Shown: positions 21,725-32,225, counted from the stretch's first letter. The stretch is 64,000 nt of DNA from Triatoma infestans (GCA_011037195.1 JAAEAF010002590.1:56062-120061), one strand, 5' to 3'. Made by a program: numbers and translations. Notes: generated from the letters alone by a model not told the origin.

Positions 21725-22252
21725 GTTACAAAGACGTTTCGCGACAAACAGATTAGACTTTGGGAGACGAGAGCTTTGGAGAAACGCTGGGGGGACACGC
21801 AGGGTTGCCTCCAAGCTAAAAGATTTATAAAGGCAAGCAAGCAGGGAATCTCGGAGTATCTCCTGTCTCTTAGTAGGACGGGTTTTGAGGACCTTGGTAG
21901 GAATAGTGACTGGACACACTTGGGTGCACAGTCACTTGTTTAACATAGGGAGGACGCGGAGTCCCATTTGTCAGAATTGTGATGACGGAGTTAGGGAAAC
22001 GGTGTATCACTACCTATGTCAGTGTCCCCGTTTCGCTGGAACTAGGTTTCGTATATTTGGGAGGACACCACTCTCGCAGGATTGCCTGGGCGAGTTGGAG
22101 TTTGGGGATATCTTGAGATATTGCAGATTAACCGGCAAGTTACCGGGGGAGATTAATTAAGGGGTTACGGGGGGTATCGGGGGGTTAAGAGCCACATAGG
22201 CTTAGGTCCCGCGCCTTTTGGGCACCCGTTTTGATAATAATAATAAGACCAA
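21725..22252 (+). pseudogene. LINE ORF2 C-terminus with TAA tail (I/R1-like)
   Basis: Two overlapping frames joined by a frameshift near 21885-21900: KTFRDKQIRLWETRALEKRW, then RFIKASKQGISEYLLSLSR, then TLVGIVTGHTWVHSHL, NIGRTRSPICQNC, ETVYHYLCQCPRFAGTRF and ELEFGDILRYCRLTGKL, ending at 22160. This is the end of the RNase H region plus the CCHC knuckle and a conserved terminal 'DILR' helix. About 75 bp of G-rich 3'UTR ends in TAATAATAATAA (22238-22247), the tail type of I-group elements. Truncated at its 5' end by 21716-21725, where the tRNA-Glu SINE abuts. Confidence 0.8.
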
Positions 22253-22434
22253 CGCGTGAGTACATATAGTGATCTTTATCTAAATATATATATTTTTTTT
22301 TTTTGGAGCTGAGGATGCTATTCAAAACCTACATTTCCGATGAACTTAATTTCGAAAAATTTGACAAGATCGTAAGATCTTCTAAATGCCAGGAAAAACA
22401 ATTTTTATTAATATGATTATTTCCTTTTTTTTTT

Positions 22435-22905
22435 GTTTTAAGATGTGTATTGGCGTTCATGTCAAGTTTTCCAAATTGAGTTTTCACCGAGAAAATATTC
22501 TGCATATTCTGATGTCGCACAAGTCCAGAAAGAAGATGAAGAAGAAGAAGAAGATGTGGTTTTTGGACATTCTTCTCTGTATGCGTGTATGTGGTCGTTA
22601 AAACTCTACAATTGGAAAAAAAATCACAGAAAGTTCAAACTTTAATATATGGTCTAGGTGGTTACCAGTGGAGATGACTAATAAAGTTTTGGTCTAAAAT
22701 TAGTCTATAGGAAGTCCCGGCTTTAATGAATTTATTTTTCAGTATTTTTATGAATCTCTCCAAAATGAATCCAACGATTTTCATTAAACCCTAGTACATC
22801 AGGAAAAGTTCATTATTTAAGGATTCTAGAGGGGATGAGTGACGTTAGACTGTCCTTTAAAGTATCATTTCAATATAATATACGATTTTGTCGTCTTTTA
22901 ATAAG
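22435..22905 (+). mobile_element. HINE-like element, degraded
   Basis: Ordered blocks: GTCAAGTTTTCCAAATTGAG, TTTTCACCGAGAAAATATTC, ATCACAGAAAGTTCAAACTT, CTCCAAAATGAATCCAACGA, CTTTAAAGTATCATTTCA. Heavily mutated; a GAAGAAGAAGAAGAAGATG purine insertion sits at 22535. Confidence 0.55.
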
Positions 22906-23022
22906 AATTTGGCCTACTTATATTTCAGAGGCAGTATTTTTACGTATTTTTCAGTGTATATAGACAGGTAAATAAACCTTATAAATAAATAAATAAATTA
23001 AAATTATGTACATTGCACACCA

Positions 23023-23023
23023 G

Positions 23024-23062
<39 letters not shown>
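23023..23062. repeat. (ATT)n microsatellite
   Basis: About twelve ATT units, then ACTATTACTAT. It is the target in which the LINE at 23069 inserted. Confidence 0.85.
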
Positions 23063-23068
23063 TACTAT

Positions 23069-24146
23069 GGATGGCCAAGCATTGTCGTTGGCACTGTCCA
23101 AGACAGAAATCGTGGTTTTGACGAAAAAGAGGATCCCCACGAGTTTCTCATGGTGCGTTGGAGAGGTAGCCGTGACTTCTAAGGATACCGCAACATATTT
23201 GGGATTAGTCATCGATAGAAAGTTGAGCTTTGGCAACCAAATTCAGTATGCAGCGGATAAGGCTGCATTGAGCCGGTTGATGGCTCAATACTGAGCGTGA
23301 CCCACTCAATACTGCTCTATGGAGCCGAAGTGTGGGCAGGTGCACTCAACAAGGAGGCGTATAGAAAAAGATTAGCGAGGGTACAGAGGCTGGGTGCATT
23401 AAGGATTGCGTCTGCGTACCGCACCGTGTCCGAACCAGCAATTATGGTCATTGCTGGAGTGATCCCGATTGCATTCCTTGCAGGGGAACGTAAAAGACTG
23501 TAGGGAAGAGGGCAGAAGGAAGAAAAGAAACTCTAGCCAGGGAAGAAAGAAAAAGAACCTTCCAAAATTGGCAGGCTTCCTGGGAGGACGATCATCGGGG
23601 TCGATGGACAGCCAGGCTGATTAAGGGAGTTGAGGAATGGGTGAGAAGGCCGCACGGTGAGGTAGACTTCTATCTCACCCAACTCCTGAGCGGTCATGGA
23701 TACTTCAGGGCGTACCTGAAGAGGATGGGGAAGGCTGAGGAGGAGGAGTGCCTCTATTGCCCGGGGTGTAAAGATGATGCCTCGCACACCTTTTTCGCGT
23801 GTGACCGGTGGCAGCGTTCGAGGTGGGACCTGGAGGAGGTGATAGGACGGCAGACTCCAGACACGCTGGTAAAGACGATGCTATCCAGTGTGACCAGCTG
23901 GCGTCACACCGCGGCATACGTGAGGGGAATTCTTATCAGAAAGAAGCAGGATCTGGAGGAGTTGGAAAAGAGGAACCCCTAGGGGGATAAGACAGAGGCC
24001 TAGCCTGATGTAGTGCTGGAATCGGCGAATCCAGGCTAGGTCCAAGCAGAGGGGGGTGGGTGTTTTAGCCGGTAGTCTCCGGGAGTCCGGCACGGCTGCG
24101 TGCGTAAATGCATTTCACCACCCCCCCAAAAAAAAAAAAAAAAAAA
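23069..24146 (+). pseudogene. 5'-truncated LINE copy with 22-bp TSD and poly-A
   Basis: Three frames in succession: LSKTEIVVLTKKR, YLGLVIDRKLSFGNQI (RT motif E and thumb) to a stop at 23294; ILLYGAEVWAGAL, RLARVQRLGALRIASAYRTV, IMVIAGVIPIAFLAGERKR to 23503; then DFYLTQLLSGHGYFRAYL, ECLYCPGCKDDASHTFFACD, RSRWDLEEVIGRQTPDTLV to 23982. This order is the R1-group ORF2 C-terminal half; the RT catalytic core is absent through 5' truncation. The 3'UTR (23985-24126) ends in a 20-base A-tail. TTATTATTATTACTATTACT.. at 23047-23068 matches 24147-24168 with two differences, a 22-bp duplication. Frameshifts indicate inactivity. Confidence 0.88.
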
Positions 24147-24374
24147 TTATTGTTATTACTATAACTATTATTTCTGCTTATCCTTGATGCAATAAGTCCA
24201 TGGAGAAACTAGACGTGCAAATGGCAATTTTTAATGGAAGGTGTGGTCAACGTGCAGTGATTCTGACAACATTAGCAACCAGGTCTGTTGCAAACAGTAA
24301 TTGCCCATTTTTTACGTGTTTTTTTTTTCACTTACAGTAATGGGTTTTCAAAGGAAAAAGCCCTTTGAAAGGAA

Positions 24375-24550
24375 GAAAGTCGTGTGAGTGTTTCACACAG
24401 ATTTTTTTTCTTCTTTTGAACGTTTCTTTGAACTTGGCATAAAATGTATAAATTAACTTATCACTTTTGTTTAAAATTTTTTTCGAAGAAAATTGAGTGA
24501 TACGTCACATTTGGCTTTATTTCCGCTTTAGTATAATATTGATCCACCCC
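24375..24550 (+). repeat. shared segment downstream of a HINE-type end, copy 1
   Basis: GTCGTGTGAGTGTTTCACAC followed by CTTTGAACTTGGCATAAAAT, CACTTTTGTTTAAAATTTTT, CGAAGAAAATTGAG and TATAATATTGAT; the same order occurs at 30125-30330. Related to the HINE end but continuing beyond it, so a sister family or a longer subtype. Confidence 0.5.
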
Positions 24551-24562
24551 CCCCCCCACAAT

Positions 24563-24605
24563 TTTTCGCATAAAATGCGAGTGCGCTAGCCCCGAGACGA
24601 AACAT
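24563..24605 (-). repeat. tRNA-Glu-like SINE head fragment
   Basis: Minus strand GTCTCGGGGCTAGCGCACTC GCATTTTATGCG matches the head of the SINE at 21716 (TCTAGTGGCTAGCGGCACTC). Only the head is left. Confidence 0.4.
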
Positions 24606-24695
24606 TGGAAATTTTTTTGTTTCATCGGATAAGATTAGGGTTACAAAAAAAAAAAATATATATAATTTTTCTAGTAATCTTTTTTTTTTCTTTTT

Positions 24696-24818
24696 ACTTT
24701 CTCTTACTCCTAGTAAGAGGAAGTATTGTAATCGTGTGAAATTTTCGATATCGAGTTTTCACCGGAAATATCCCTTTTTGAGGTCCCCTGAGTCCAAAAA
24801 AGTGGTTTATAGCAAATG

Positions 24819-24850
<32 letters not shown>

Positions 24851-25685
24851 CTGCGTGTGTGTATGTATGCGAACAGCATAGCTCAAAAACAAAAAATCGT
24901 AGAAAGTTCAAACTTGATATTACGTTTAGGTATCAGCATGGGATCTGACGGTGCTTTATGTGTCAATATTCCTCAACCGGAAGTACACTTTACTAGTTGT
25001 TTTTTTTACGTTTTTGCAATTTTCTCAAAAATGGCTCCGAAGATTTTCTTTAAACTTGGTATATCAACTACACATACAAAGAGCTACAACTGTTATTTGA
25101 AACATTTCTCCAGAAAAATTCATTTAAGGGCACTTCTGGGGAGGGGGTGGGGTTAGGTGTCATATTAACTGCTGTTTCGTTATTAGACAATCTGTCACTA
25201 AATATGTAATTAGAATTAAATTGTTGTTGAAAAAATTCCGAGTTTGAAAAAAAAATAGATAACCGGAAGTGCGTTTTTACTGAAATATAATTTCCAGTTT
25301 TCTGGTATTTTCTCGAAATGGCTCCAACGATTTTCTTTAAACCAGCGTTGTTAACTATACATATAAAGAGCTACAACTTTTATTTGAAACTTTTCCCCTG
25401 ATAAATTCATTTAAGGGGACTTTTGGGGGAGGGGGGTTATGTTTTTCTTTAAAATGCTATCACAGTTGATTATACAATTCTGTCATCCAAATTGAAATAA
25501 CTAGAAAGTAATATATGACCCAAATTCCGAGTTTCAAGGAAATTAGTAAACCGGACAGTTTTACTGGACAGTGTTTTCACTTTTCGACGAATTTCATTAA
25601 ATTTGGTACACTAACTATAAAATTTGTCAATTATAATTTTGAGTACTGGAGTAAGAGAAAGTTGTGTGAGTGTTTCACACCAGAT
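24696..25685 (+). mobile_element. HINE-like element, full length (tandem partner 1)
   Basis: Complete by family criteria: start hairpin CTCTTACTCCTAGTAAGAG, GTAATCGTGTGAAATTTTCG, (GT)n at 24819-24850, AACAGCATAGCTC, three internal monomers starting at CCGGAAGTACAC (24977), CCGGAAGTGCGT (25263) and AACCGGACAG (25549), spaced 286-287 bp, and the end GGAGTAAGAGAAAGTTGTGTG AGTGTTTCACACCAGAT. No coding capacity. Followed after about 12 Ts by a second copy in the same orientation. Confidence 0.85.
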
Positions 25686-25696
25686 TTTTTTTTTTT

Positions 25697-26658
25697 ACTT
25701 TCTCTTACTCTTTGTCAAATTTTCGATATTGAGTTTTCACCGGAAATACACGTTTTGAGGTCTCCTGAATCCAAAAAAAATCGGTTTTCAGAAAATTATC
25801 TGTGTGTTTGTGTATTATAGCTCAAAAACAAAAAATCGCAGAAAGTTCAAACTTGATATTCCGTTTAGGTATCACCATGGGATCCGACAGTAGGTCTCGG
25901 TCATCTATCAAAGTTTCTCAACCGGAAGTACCACTGTACTGAATGTTTTGCTTTTTTTCATTTTCTTGCAATTTTCTCAAAAATAGCTCCAACAAATTTC
26001 TTCAAACTTGATATATGAACTACATATACAGAGATCTACAACTTTTATTTGAAACATTTCTCAAGGTAAGGTCATTTAAGAGCACTTTTGCTGGGGTAGG
26101 TTGGGGTTAGGTTTTCCTCTAAAGTGTTATTTCAGTTTACTATTCAATTCTATCATCTAAATAATATTAATTAGAATAAAATTGTTGTTGAAATTCCGAC
26201 TTTGAAGTAAATCGAATGATTGGAAATGCGGTTTTTACTGAAATGTATTTTTCAGTTCTCCTGCTATTTTTCTCTAAAACAGCTCCAACGATTTTATTTA
26301 AACTAAGCATGTGTACTACACATAGAAAGAGTTACAACTTTTATTGGAAACATTTCTCCTGGTCTGTGTCATTTAAGGGAGCTTTTAGGGATAAGGGCGA
26401 GGTTATGTTTCCTTTAAAAGTACTATCATAGTTGATTACACAATTCTACCAACTAAACAAAATAAATTAGAAATAAAATAGATTACCGAAATTCCGAATC
26501 CCAAGAAAATTAGTAAAGCGGAAGTGTGTTTTTTACTGAACAGTTTTTTTTTTTTTTCAGTTTTCGAAAAATTTCATTGAATTTGCTACATTATCTATAA
26601 AATTTATCAATTAGAATTTTGAAAACTGGAATAAGAGAGTGTTGAGAGAGTGGGGTGT
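25697..26658 (+). mobile_element. HINE-like element (tandem partner 2)
   Basis: Starts ACTTTCTCTTACTC directly after the T-run closing the previous copy; the GT tract is short. Monomers at CCGGAAGTACC (25921), TTGGAAATGCGG (26219), GCGGAAGTGTG (26517), spaced 298 bp. The end is mutated (AATAAGAGAGTGTTGAGAG). Head-to-tail adjacency is common for DINE-1-like elements. Confidence 0.8.
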
Positions 26659-26660
26659 TA

Positions 26661-27142
26661 ATGTTAAACTGGTAGAAAGGTTCATTATTCACTGATAAAA
26701 TTAAAAAAAAAAAAAAAAATTTCAGGACTTTATTTTTTTTTTATAAATAGTACGAATATAAAATTTATTCTTCAATAGATTCTTTATTTTTGTATCGATT
26801 AACTTCACTTTATGAATATAAGATAATTTTATCTATATAAATAAATGTAAAGCTATAATTTCTATCATATTTATTATACTTATAAATGTCACAGGTTATA
26901 TCATAAACATAAAAAGGGAGTAACTCTTATACTTTAAAGGGTACTGTACTAAAAATTACAATGTCTTCGTTAAGTATTTTTATTATATACAGTTATTTCT
27001 ATGTCTCTATTTTCAGTCTAAAGAAGTTTTATATCGGACGATAGATATTGATTCTCACAAAATAAGACGAATTGCATGACGTTTTAATGAACTAGGCGTT
27101 TTTATTAGTAAATAGTTTTAGCAATCATGAATAAATTGGAAT
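26661..27142. other. AT-rich sequence, nothing recognised
   Basis: No supported feature. Confidence 0.5.
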
Positions 27143-27217
27143 CTATTTCCTTTCTGTTGTGGTGGTTGGTTCCGCAGAGCTGGAAAGCATCACAGACATT
27201 TTCCGGATTTTTGTGGT

Positions 27218-27255
27218 CATCGACCGGTTTCGGGCGTTCGCCCATCTTCAGGATG
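27218..27255 (-). ncRNA. hammerhead-ribozyme-like motif (PLE arm)
   Basis: Minus strand: CATC (stem I), CTGAAGA, T, GGGC GAAC GCCC (stem II), GAAAC, CGGTC (palindromic ACCGGT helix III and C17), GATG (stem I partner). It lies downstream of the nuclease frame, in sense with it. One extra T before stem II departs from consensus. Confidence 0.5.
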
Positions 27256-27896
27256 CGCTTTTCAGACAGTGTGCCAACACAGACTCGTACAGAGACTTAG
27301 TTTCACACTAACTGAGGTGTATGTTTAAAATACTAAACTCTTAAACTAGGTAAAGGGATGTGCCAGATCGGTGGGAAAACACGTGTTTGGGTTGTTAAAG
27401 GGCAAATTCTTTTCTTACAGTGGACGCGGGGGTCTAATCTTTAAACTCTGTTGTTGGAGGGAGACTTATTTCACAATTAACTAACCAAAATATTAAGAAT
27501 ATACAAAAATAAAAAATAAGATACACAAAATAAATCTAAATAAAATTAAACAACGATTAAACTAACATTTTTAAAATTCATTCATTCGTTTAAAACTGGA
27601 CGATTTTTTATATAATTAAGTTAAGTTTTCCAGTTCCAAAGAATTAAGAAATTCCAGTCATTCTTTCTCTTTTTCACGCACCCTCACATGCTAGCAAGCA
27701 TGTATACCTAATTATGTTTTCTTATATAATTAAGTTTTTTATTATGCATCCCACAAACCATGTCACATCATCACTCACATACATCATCCAAATACGCACT
27801 TTTTTTTTCTTTTTTTTTTTAAATATATATATATCTAAACTAGTAAAGTTATATGTACATAGTAGATTTAAAACTAAACCTAAACTTAAAATCTAT

Positions 27897-28172
27897 TTAA
27901 GAACTATTTGTTGCGTGTGTAGTTGTGTTTCTGTTGCTATTGTGGGAAGAGTGTTCTGAATAATGGTTCACTAGCAAACTTTGTTCATTTATTAAGTTTT
28001 GTGTTTTTCGTTTATATATTTCGAGTTGTTCTACTATGTCAAGTCGTCGTCCTTTGTGGCCAGAGTGTATTAGTTTCATCGTGGTCGTTATGTCATCGGG
28101 TTTGTGTTTGTTGGTTTTTAGGTGATTGGCGTAATTTGAGTCAACTTTGTTGTATTTGTATGATCTGATGTG
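27897..28172 (-). pseudogene. Penelope-like GIY-YIG endonuclease C-terminal tail
   Basis: On the minus strand the frame runs from the pseudo-LTR arm (DIFRGSLLHF) into YKYNKVDSNYANHLKTNKHK, then TTMKLIHSGHKGRRLDIVEQ, LEIYKRKTQNLINEQ, stopping at 27897. The 'S.YA.HL / M..IH...KGRRLD..E.LEIY' pattern is the end of PLE nuclease domains. The GIY and YIG motifs are upstream of the preserved part and missing: the frame starts inside the arm, so the protein was truncated by deletion. The reading frame upstream (to 28307) is flanking DNA outside the duplication. Confidence 0.75.
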
Positions 28173-28307
28173 AAAATGAAGCAGGCTACCACGGAAAATG
28201 TCTCCGATATTTCTTTTCTGTTCACAATTCAATGCGGAGCGAAATAATTTACGGCAATTGTAATATCTATAACATCCTTTGTTTAGGTAAGTAAATAAGG
28301 GGTTCAA

Positions 28308-29477
28308 ACAAAATATCTGAACCTTGTGTATAAACTGTGGTAGAATACAAGATAACCCACTGCTGGGTTAGTGAAATCCAAGAAGGGTATAAATAAAAGA
28401 CAAACTATTGAAGAACAAAATCTATCCTTTATTGTCGTCCATCATATTGAATGAATTTCAGAAACCCTCCTAACCGTGGTTGGTATAACAGGCAGGAACC
28501 ATCTTTCAGTGATCAGAGACAATCTTCACAGTGACATCTACCTGTATTGCCCATGAGGTATTGGTTTAAGAAGAGGCGAATTGGAGGACCATTAAAAGTT
28601 GAAGGTTTAGCTGGGTAGATGGTATGGCCTTGTTAAATGTACAACATGATAATTATAGAATGTGCACTGCTCCAGACGAGGCTAGACTACCAGTAGTGGA
28701 AGATTAGACCTTTACTACAGAAAAGGGTTCACTCAAAACGAGGGCTGAACTATTGATGTATTCCCTTGTAGCCTGATTTCACGCACTTATGAAGAGACAG
28801 GTAACTTAAATGGGTGATTAGAAATAACAACAATAATAATAATAATAATAATTATATAGAAACAGGAGAGGATTGAGGAAGAAGTTACCTAGTGTTTCGC
28901 ACTCACAAAGGATTTGTAGGTTACAGCTGAAATGAGGTCACAACTTTCCTATTCAATATAGAGTCTTGAACTGAAGCAATTCTTAGTAATGTGGCGTACA
29001 AAATTGTAGTAAGATTAAAATAGTATCTTGGTAGACCAGTTTAGCACAAGCAATGTTGTAGAGAACTTAAAACATAGGCCTTCATAGTACTTCAGTCAAC
29101 TTAAAGGAAAATATAATGGCGATACATATCTCACATCTTAAAAACATGTGCACAACAGGAAATTTCCACGGACAATAGGGCGCTAACAGGAGTTTAACTC
29201 TCTATTAGTACCCAAACAAAAGAAGGCACGAGTTAAAATGCAAATAATAAGTTAATTATTTCACCCAAAATTGGTGCCACCCCCGCCCTTTTTATGTAAA
29301 ATTTTTGCTATAACCTGAGTAAAGTTATTCGCTGACTACAATTCACTATTGAAACAAGACAAACATAACATCCTTATATAATTATTATAACAGGAGTATC
29401 CAATCATTTTTGTTGATGGGTCACTTTGAACGAAATTCTTAACAAATGCGAGGTCAAATCATTGCACTTTTGATGAC
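28308..29477. other. no recognised feature
   Basis: Moderately AT-rich. It has an (AAT)n run at 28828-28850. 28540-28800 is less AT-rich, but no protein family was recognised in any frame. Confidence 0.45.
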
Positions 29478-29790
29478 ATGTGTTCGAAGAGAGCAGAAAC
29501 ATGAGCTGGCGTATCTAGACCCGCAGGTACTTTAAGCCAGCCCACCTCTCAACTAGCACGGTGACACTACCATCATCCTAGGCAAAACCTCAACCACCAT
29601 GAAACCTTTCCTCAACACGTGAGCGTGAAGACAAAACTCCACCTAGCTGGCTCACGATCCCGTGGTACCATTGTGACGGTACTCCCTAACGCTTAAAGGC
29701 CCAGAATGGTCACAGGCCCGGAATCACAAGTAATTCCTACAGTTTCACCTCTCCCACCTGGCACCCGCTTGGACTTGCCGTGCCATTCCA
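29478..29790 (+). repeat. family G repeat, copy 2
   Basis: Homologous to 9743-9935 from GACATGT to AGACAAAACTCC, with shared ATGAGCTGGCG, AGCCAGCCCAC and ATGAAACCTTTCCTCA. The tRNA-like head is absent. The following GC-rich part to 29790 has no clear partner in copy 1. Confidence 0.5.
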
Positions 29791-30104
29791 GGTGAGGTAG
29801 CTCTTCCGTACCTAACCCAACCCTAAAGCTTACTAATCCCTACAGTCCTTAATCTAACACATTCATCCCAATAAATACACGCATTCCAATAAATACTTTC
29901 ACACTACGTACTCCTAACTAAAAAGTTTTTCCCGGGGTGTGCTACTCAATATTCGATCACCCCGTTCCTAACTAACTCTAATCAGGTACTATTCACTACA
30001 CTATCCTACTTACACTACCCCCCCTTCTCTCTCTTTTACCCCCAACACTACCTTAATAAACACTACTTTTGATGACAGTAAAAAACACTGGAAACAGTAA
30101 GAGA

Positions 30105-30330
30105 AAAAAATCAACTGCAGTAAGAGAATGTCGTGTAAGTGTTTCCTACAGAATTTTTTTCTCTCCTTCTGAGCTTTTCTTTGAACTTGACATAAAATAT
30201 ATAAATGACATAACACTTTTTTTTTGAAAATTTTGTACGAAGAAAATGGAGTTGTGAATGGTATTCTTAAAAGAGTTAATATGTCATATTCGCCTTTATT
30301 TTTGGTTTTTTATAATATTGATTACCCTCT
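30105..30330 (+). repeat. shared segment downstream of a HINE-type end, copy 2
   Basis: GTAAGAGAATGTCGTGTAAG, then CTTTGAACTTGACATAAAAT, CACTTTTTTTTTGAAAATTT, CGAAGAAAATGGAG, TATAATATTGAT; partner of 24375-24550. Confidence 0.5.
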
Positions 30331-31063
30331 CCACCTGATAAATATTGAAAGCAATAAATTATTTAATAAAAATTCAAAATATAGAGAAAAATAAGAAGTT
30401 TTTGTACAGTTTCATTTCTATCTTGGAATGTCTGTCTGGATTCGAAATATTTTGAGTGATATTCGATTTATGAGGTCAGTCACTAGCTAGAAATTCTTTA
30501 GGAAGAAATGGAGATAGATAAGATTATAATGGATATACTAAGACACTAAATGTTTCAAATATCTATGAACAATAAAATTTATTACTTAGCTATTAAAACC
30601 ACACTAAGATAAAAAAAAAATAAAAGTATATGAGCGACCAAACTGTTGTCTGGTCTCAGATGAATGTAGCACCCAAAACAATATATTAAATTGGAAAATT
30701 AAAGATGAATGCAATATTAAAAAAAAAAAAATAGTGCATTAATATTTAAAACTTTTTTTTTTCAAAAGAACATAATTGAAAAATTGAATGCAAGAAAATA
30801 AATCTGAAACCTAAAGACGACGACAAGACTGCTGCTGGCACAGATCTCGGTCAGATGAAAACTTGTTTTAACTCTTAAGTCTGACAACATTATTTATGAC
30901 TTTCATATTAGGAAAAGTAAAAAAATAAAAAAAAAAATTGATCATGTAACTGTGCAACATCATATAAACTGGATCTAAAAACTCTTTTGTTTAAACAAAA
31001 AAAAATTACGAGCATTTTAAATAATATATATATATATATATATGATGCATCCATTTGATTCCT
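30331..31063. other. AT-rich sequence, (TA)n at 31023-31042
   Basis: No supported gene; a (TA)n microsatellite closes the stretch, just before a HINE copy. Confidence 0.5.
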
Positions 31064-31480
31064 TACTTTCTCTTATTCATAGAAAAAAAAGAAAGTGTGT
31101 GATAGTGTAAAATTTTAGAAATTCATTTTTCAACGAAAATACATATTTTGAGGTCCTCAGAGTTCGAAAAAAGGTACGAAAAAGATGTTAGCGAATATCT
31201 CTGTCTGTTTGTGTGTGAATAAAATATTTCAAAAACGAGAAAAATGCTGGAAACTCAAAACTTAGTGTTCCGGTTTAGATACTACTATACTTCGTATCTG
31301 ACACGAAGGTTTCGGGGAAAAAAATCCATCAACCGGAAGTGTCATTTTACTGAATTGTTTTTTTTTTTCCCAACAGCTCCAACGATTTTCTTTTAAGTTC
31401 GCAAACTAACTACAGGCATATAGTCTATCACTGTTACTTAAGACCATTTCCTAGGAAAACATTGATCCTTTGGGGGCTTT
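31064..31480 (+). mobile_element. HINE-like element, diverged partial copy
   Basis: TTACTTTCTCTTATTCATAG start, TTTTGAGGTCCTCAGAGTTC, GCGAATATCTCTGTCTGTTTG, CCATCAACCGGAAGTGTC (31329) and GCTCCAACGATTTTC follow in family order. The last monomer is incomplete. Confidence 0.6.
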
Positions 31481-31560
31481 CGGGTTAATAGTAGCGTATC
31501 TTACTGAGCAGATATTAGCCTGTCAAGGGAATGCTTAGGAATATTTGAGATTAAAGATAT

Positions 31561-31625
31561 ATTAAGACCGGTATCAGAGATATTTTCCAGCTCTGCGGAC
31601 CCAACCATAACAATTAAGACCGGTA
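31561..31625 (-). mobile_element. 39-bp Penelope-like mini-insertion with perfect 13-bp TSD
   Basis: ATTAAGACCGGTA stands at 31561-31573 and 31613-31625. Between them, 31574-31612 consists of TCAGAGATATT joined to TTCCAGCTCTGCGG ACCCAACCATAACAA. In the PLE at 48838-49132 these are the arm terminus (TCAGAGACATT) and the 34-nt extension (TTCCAGCTCTGCGGAACC..CAAC). So only the two ends remain, inserted with the family's usual duplication length. Confidence 0.8.
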
Positions 31626-31639
31626 GATTGCATTGCTGG

Positions 31640-31985
31640 GGAAGGCTTCTTACAAGAGGCTTTCTTTTTATTGGGTGCTGAAATGTGGTTACTATTCTTA
31701 ACCTATCAATGCGGATTCTGAAAATTGGGCTTTGGCTGAAACCTTCATGCAAGATACTCTGCTTGTATCTAAATGGATTATGGTGTTGTAATGGAAATCA
31801 AGCCAGCAATTTATCACACAACAACTGCGGAGAACAGGCGCTGCAAGCAAATTTCAACCATGCATTACTATACTGTCCTGCACATTGCAATGAATTGATG
31901 AATGTGCATCAACTTCCACAGCCAAACTCTATTCTAGAAGTTTTTTTTTTAGTTTCCCAAGAGTTAGTAAAACTGAGATAAAAGC
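31640..31985 (+). pseudogene. possible LINE 3'-end remnant
   Basis: A plus frame (31685-31981) contains LSHNNCGEQALQANFNHALL YCPAHCNELMN, a C..C/H....CP arrangement like LINE terminal knuckles, after LKIGLWLKPSC. Upstream sequence (31626 on) continues past the PLE mini-insertion. No RT motif; the call is tentative. Confidence 0.4.
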
Positions 31986-32084
31986 AGAAAATCTGAGGGC
32001 ATTTAACTGAAATAAACTTAGAAAAATTGAACAAGTCTCAAGATCAACGTTGATAGGTTCACCAGACTCGCCATACAAGTTAAT

Positions 32085-32225
32085 CTACTGTTAGAATAAG
32101 CAAATATTTTAACCAGTCATATTGCTAATCAAGCGAGCCACATCAGCCAACATTTCTATTCTACAACACGCTACCAACATCATCACTGTTCGCTTCTTTT
32201 TTCCTGACTAGGTAAATCGTACAAT
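32085..32225. repeat. dispersed repeat shared with 19790-19925
   Basis: GTTAGAATAAGC, AACCAGTCATATTGCT, AGCCACATCAGCCAAC, CTACCAACATCATCACTGTTCG match the interior of the inverted-repeat region at 18.6-20.1 kb in order. Confidence 0.55.

Larger units (their letters stand above)
27143..28219 (-). mobile_element. Penelope-like element, parent type of the foldback minis
   Basis: CTATTTCCTTTCT (27143-27155) and ATATTTCTTTTCT (28207-28219) are a 13-bp target duplication with two differences. The left end has the extension GTTGTGGTGGTTGGTTCCGC.., then the arm AGCATCACAGACATTTTCC, the hammerhead-like motif and CAGACAGTGTGCC, ending near 27322. The right end keeps only the outer part of the inverted arm (GAAGCAGGCTACCACGG.. 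at 28168-28206). The interior carries the C-terminal nuclease on the minus strand. It shows that the palindromic minis at 32.2, 48.8 and 62.3 kb come from a Penelope-like element. Confidence 0.85.

Noticed and set aside
21580..21943. overlapping open frames on both strands
   Set aside because: They are shadows of the tRNA-Glu SINE and of the LINE end, whose plus-strand frame is the one with family motifs.
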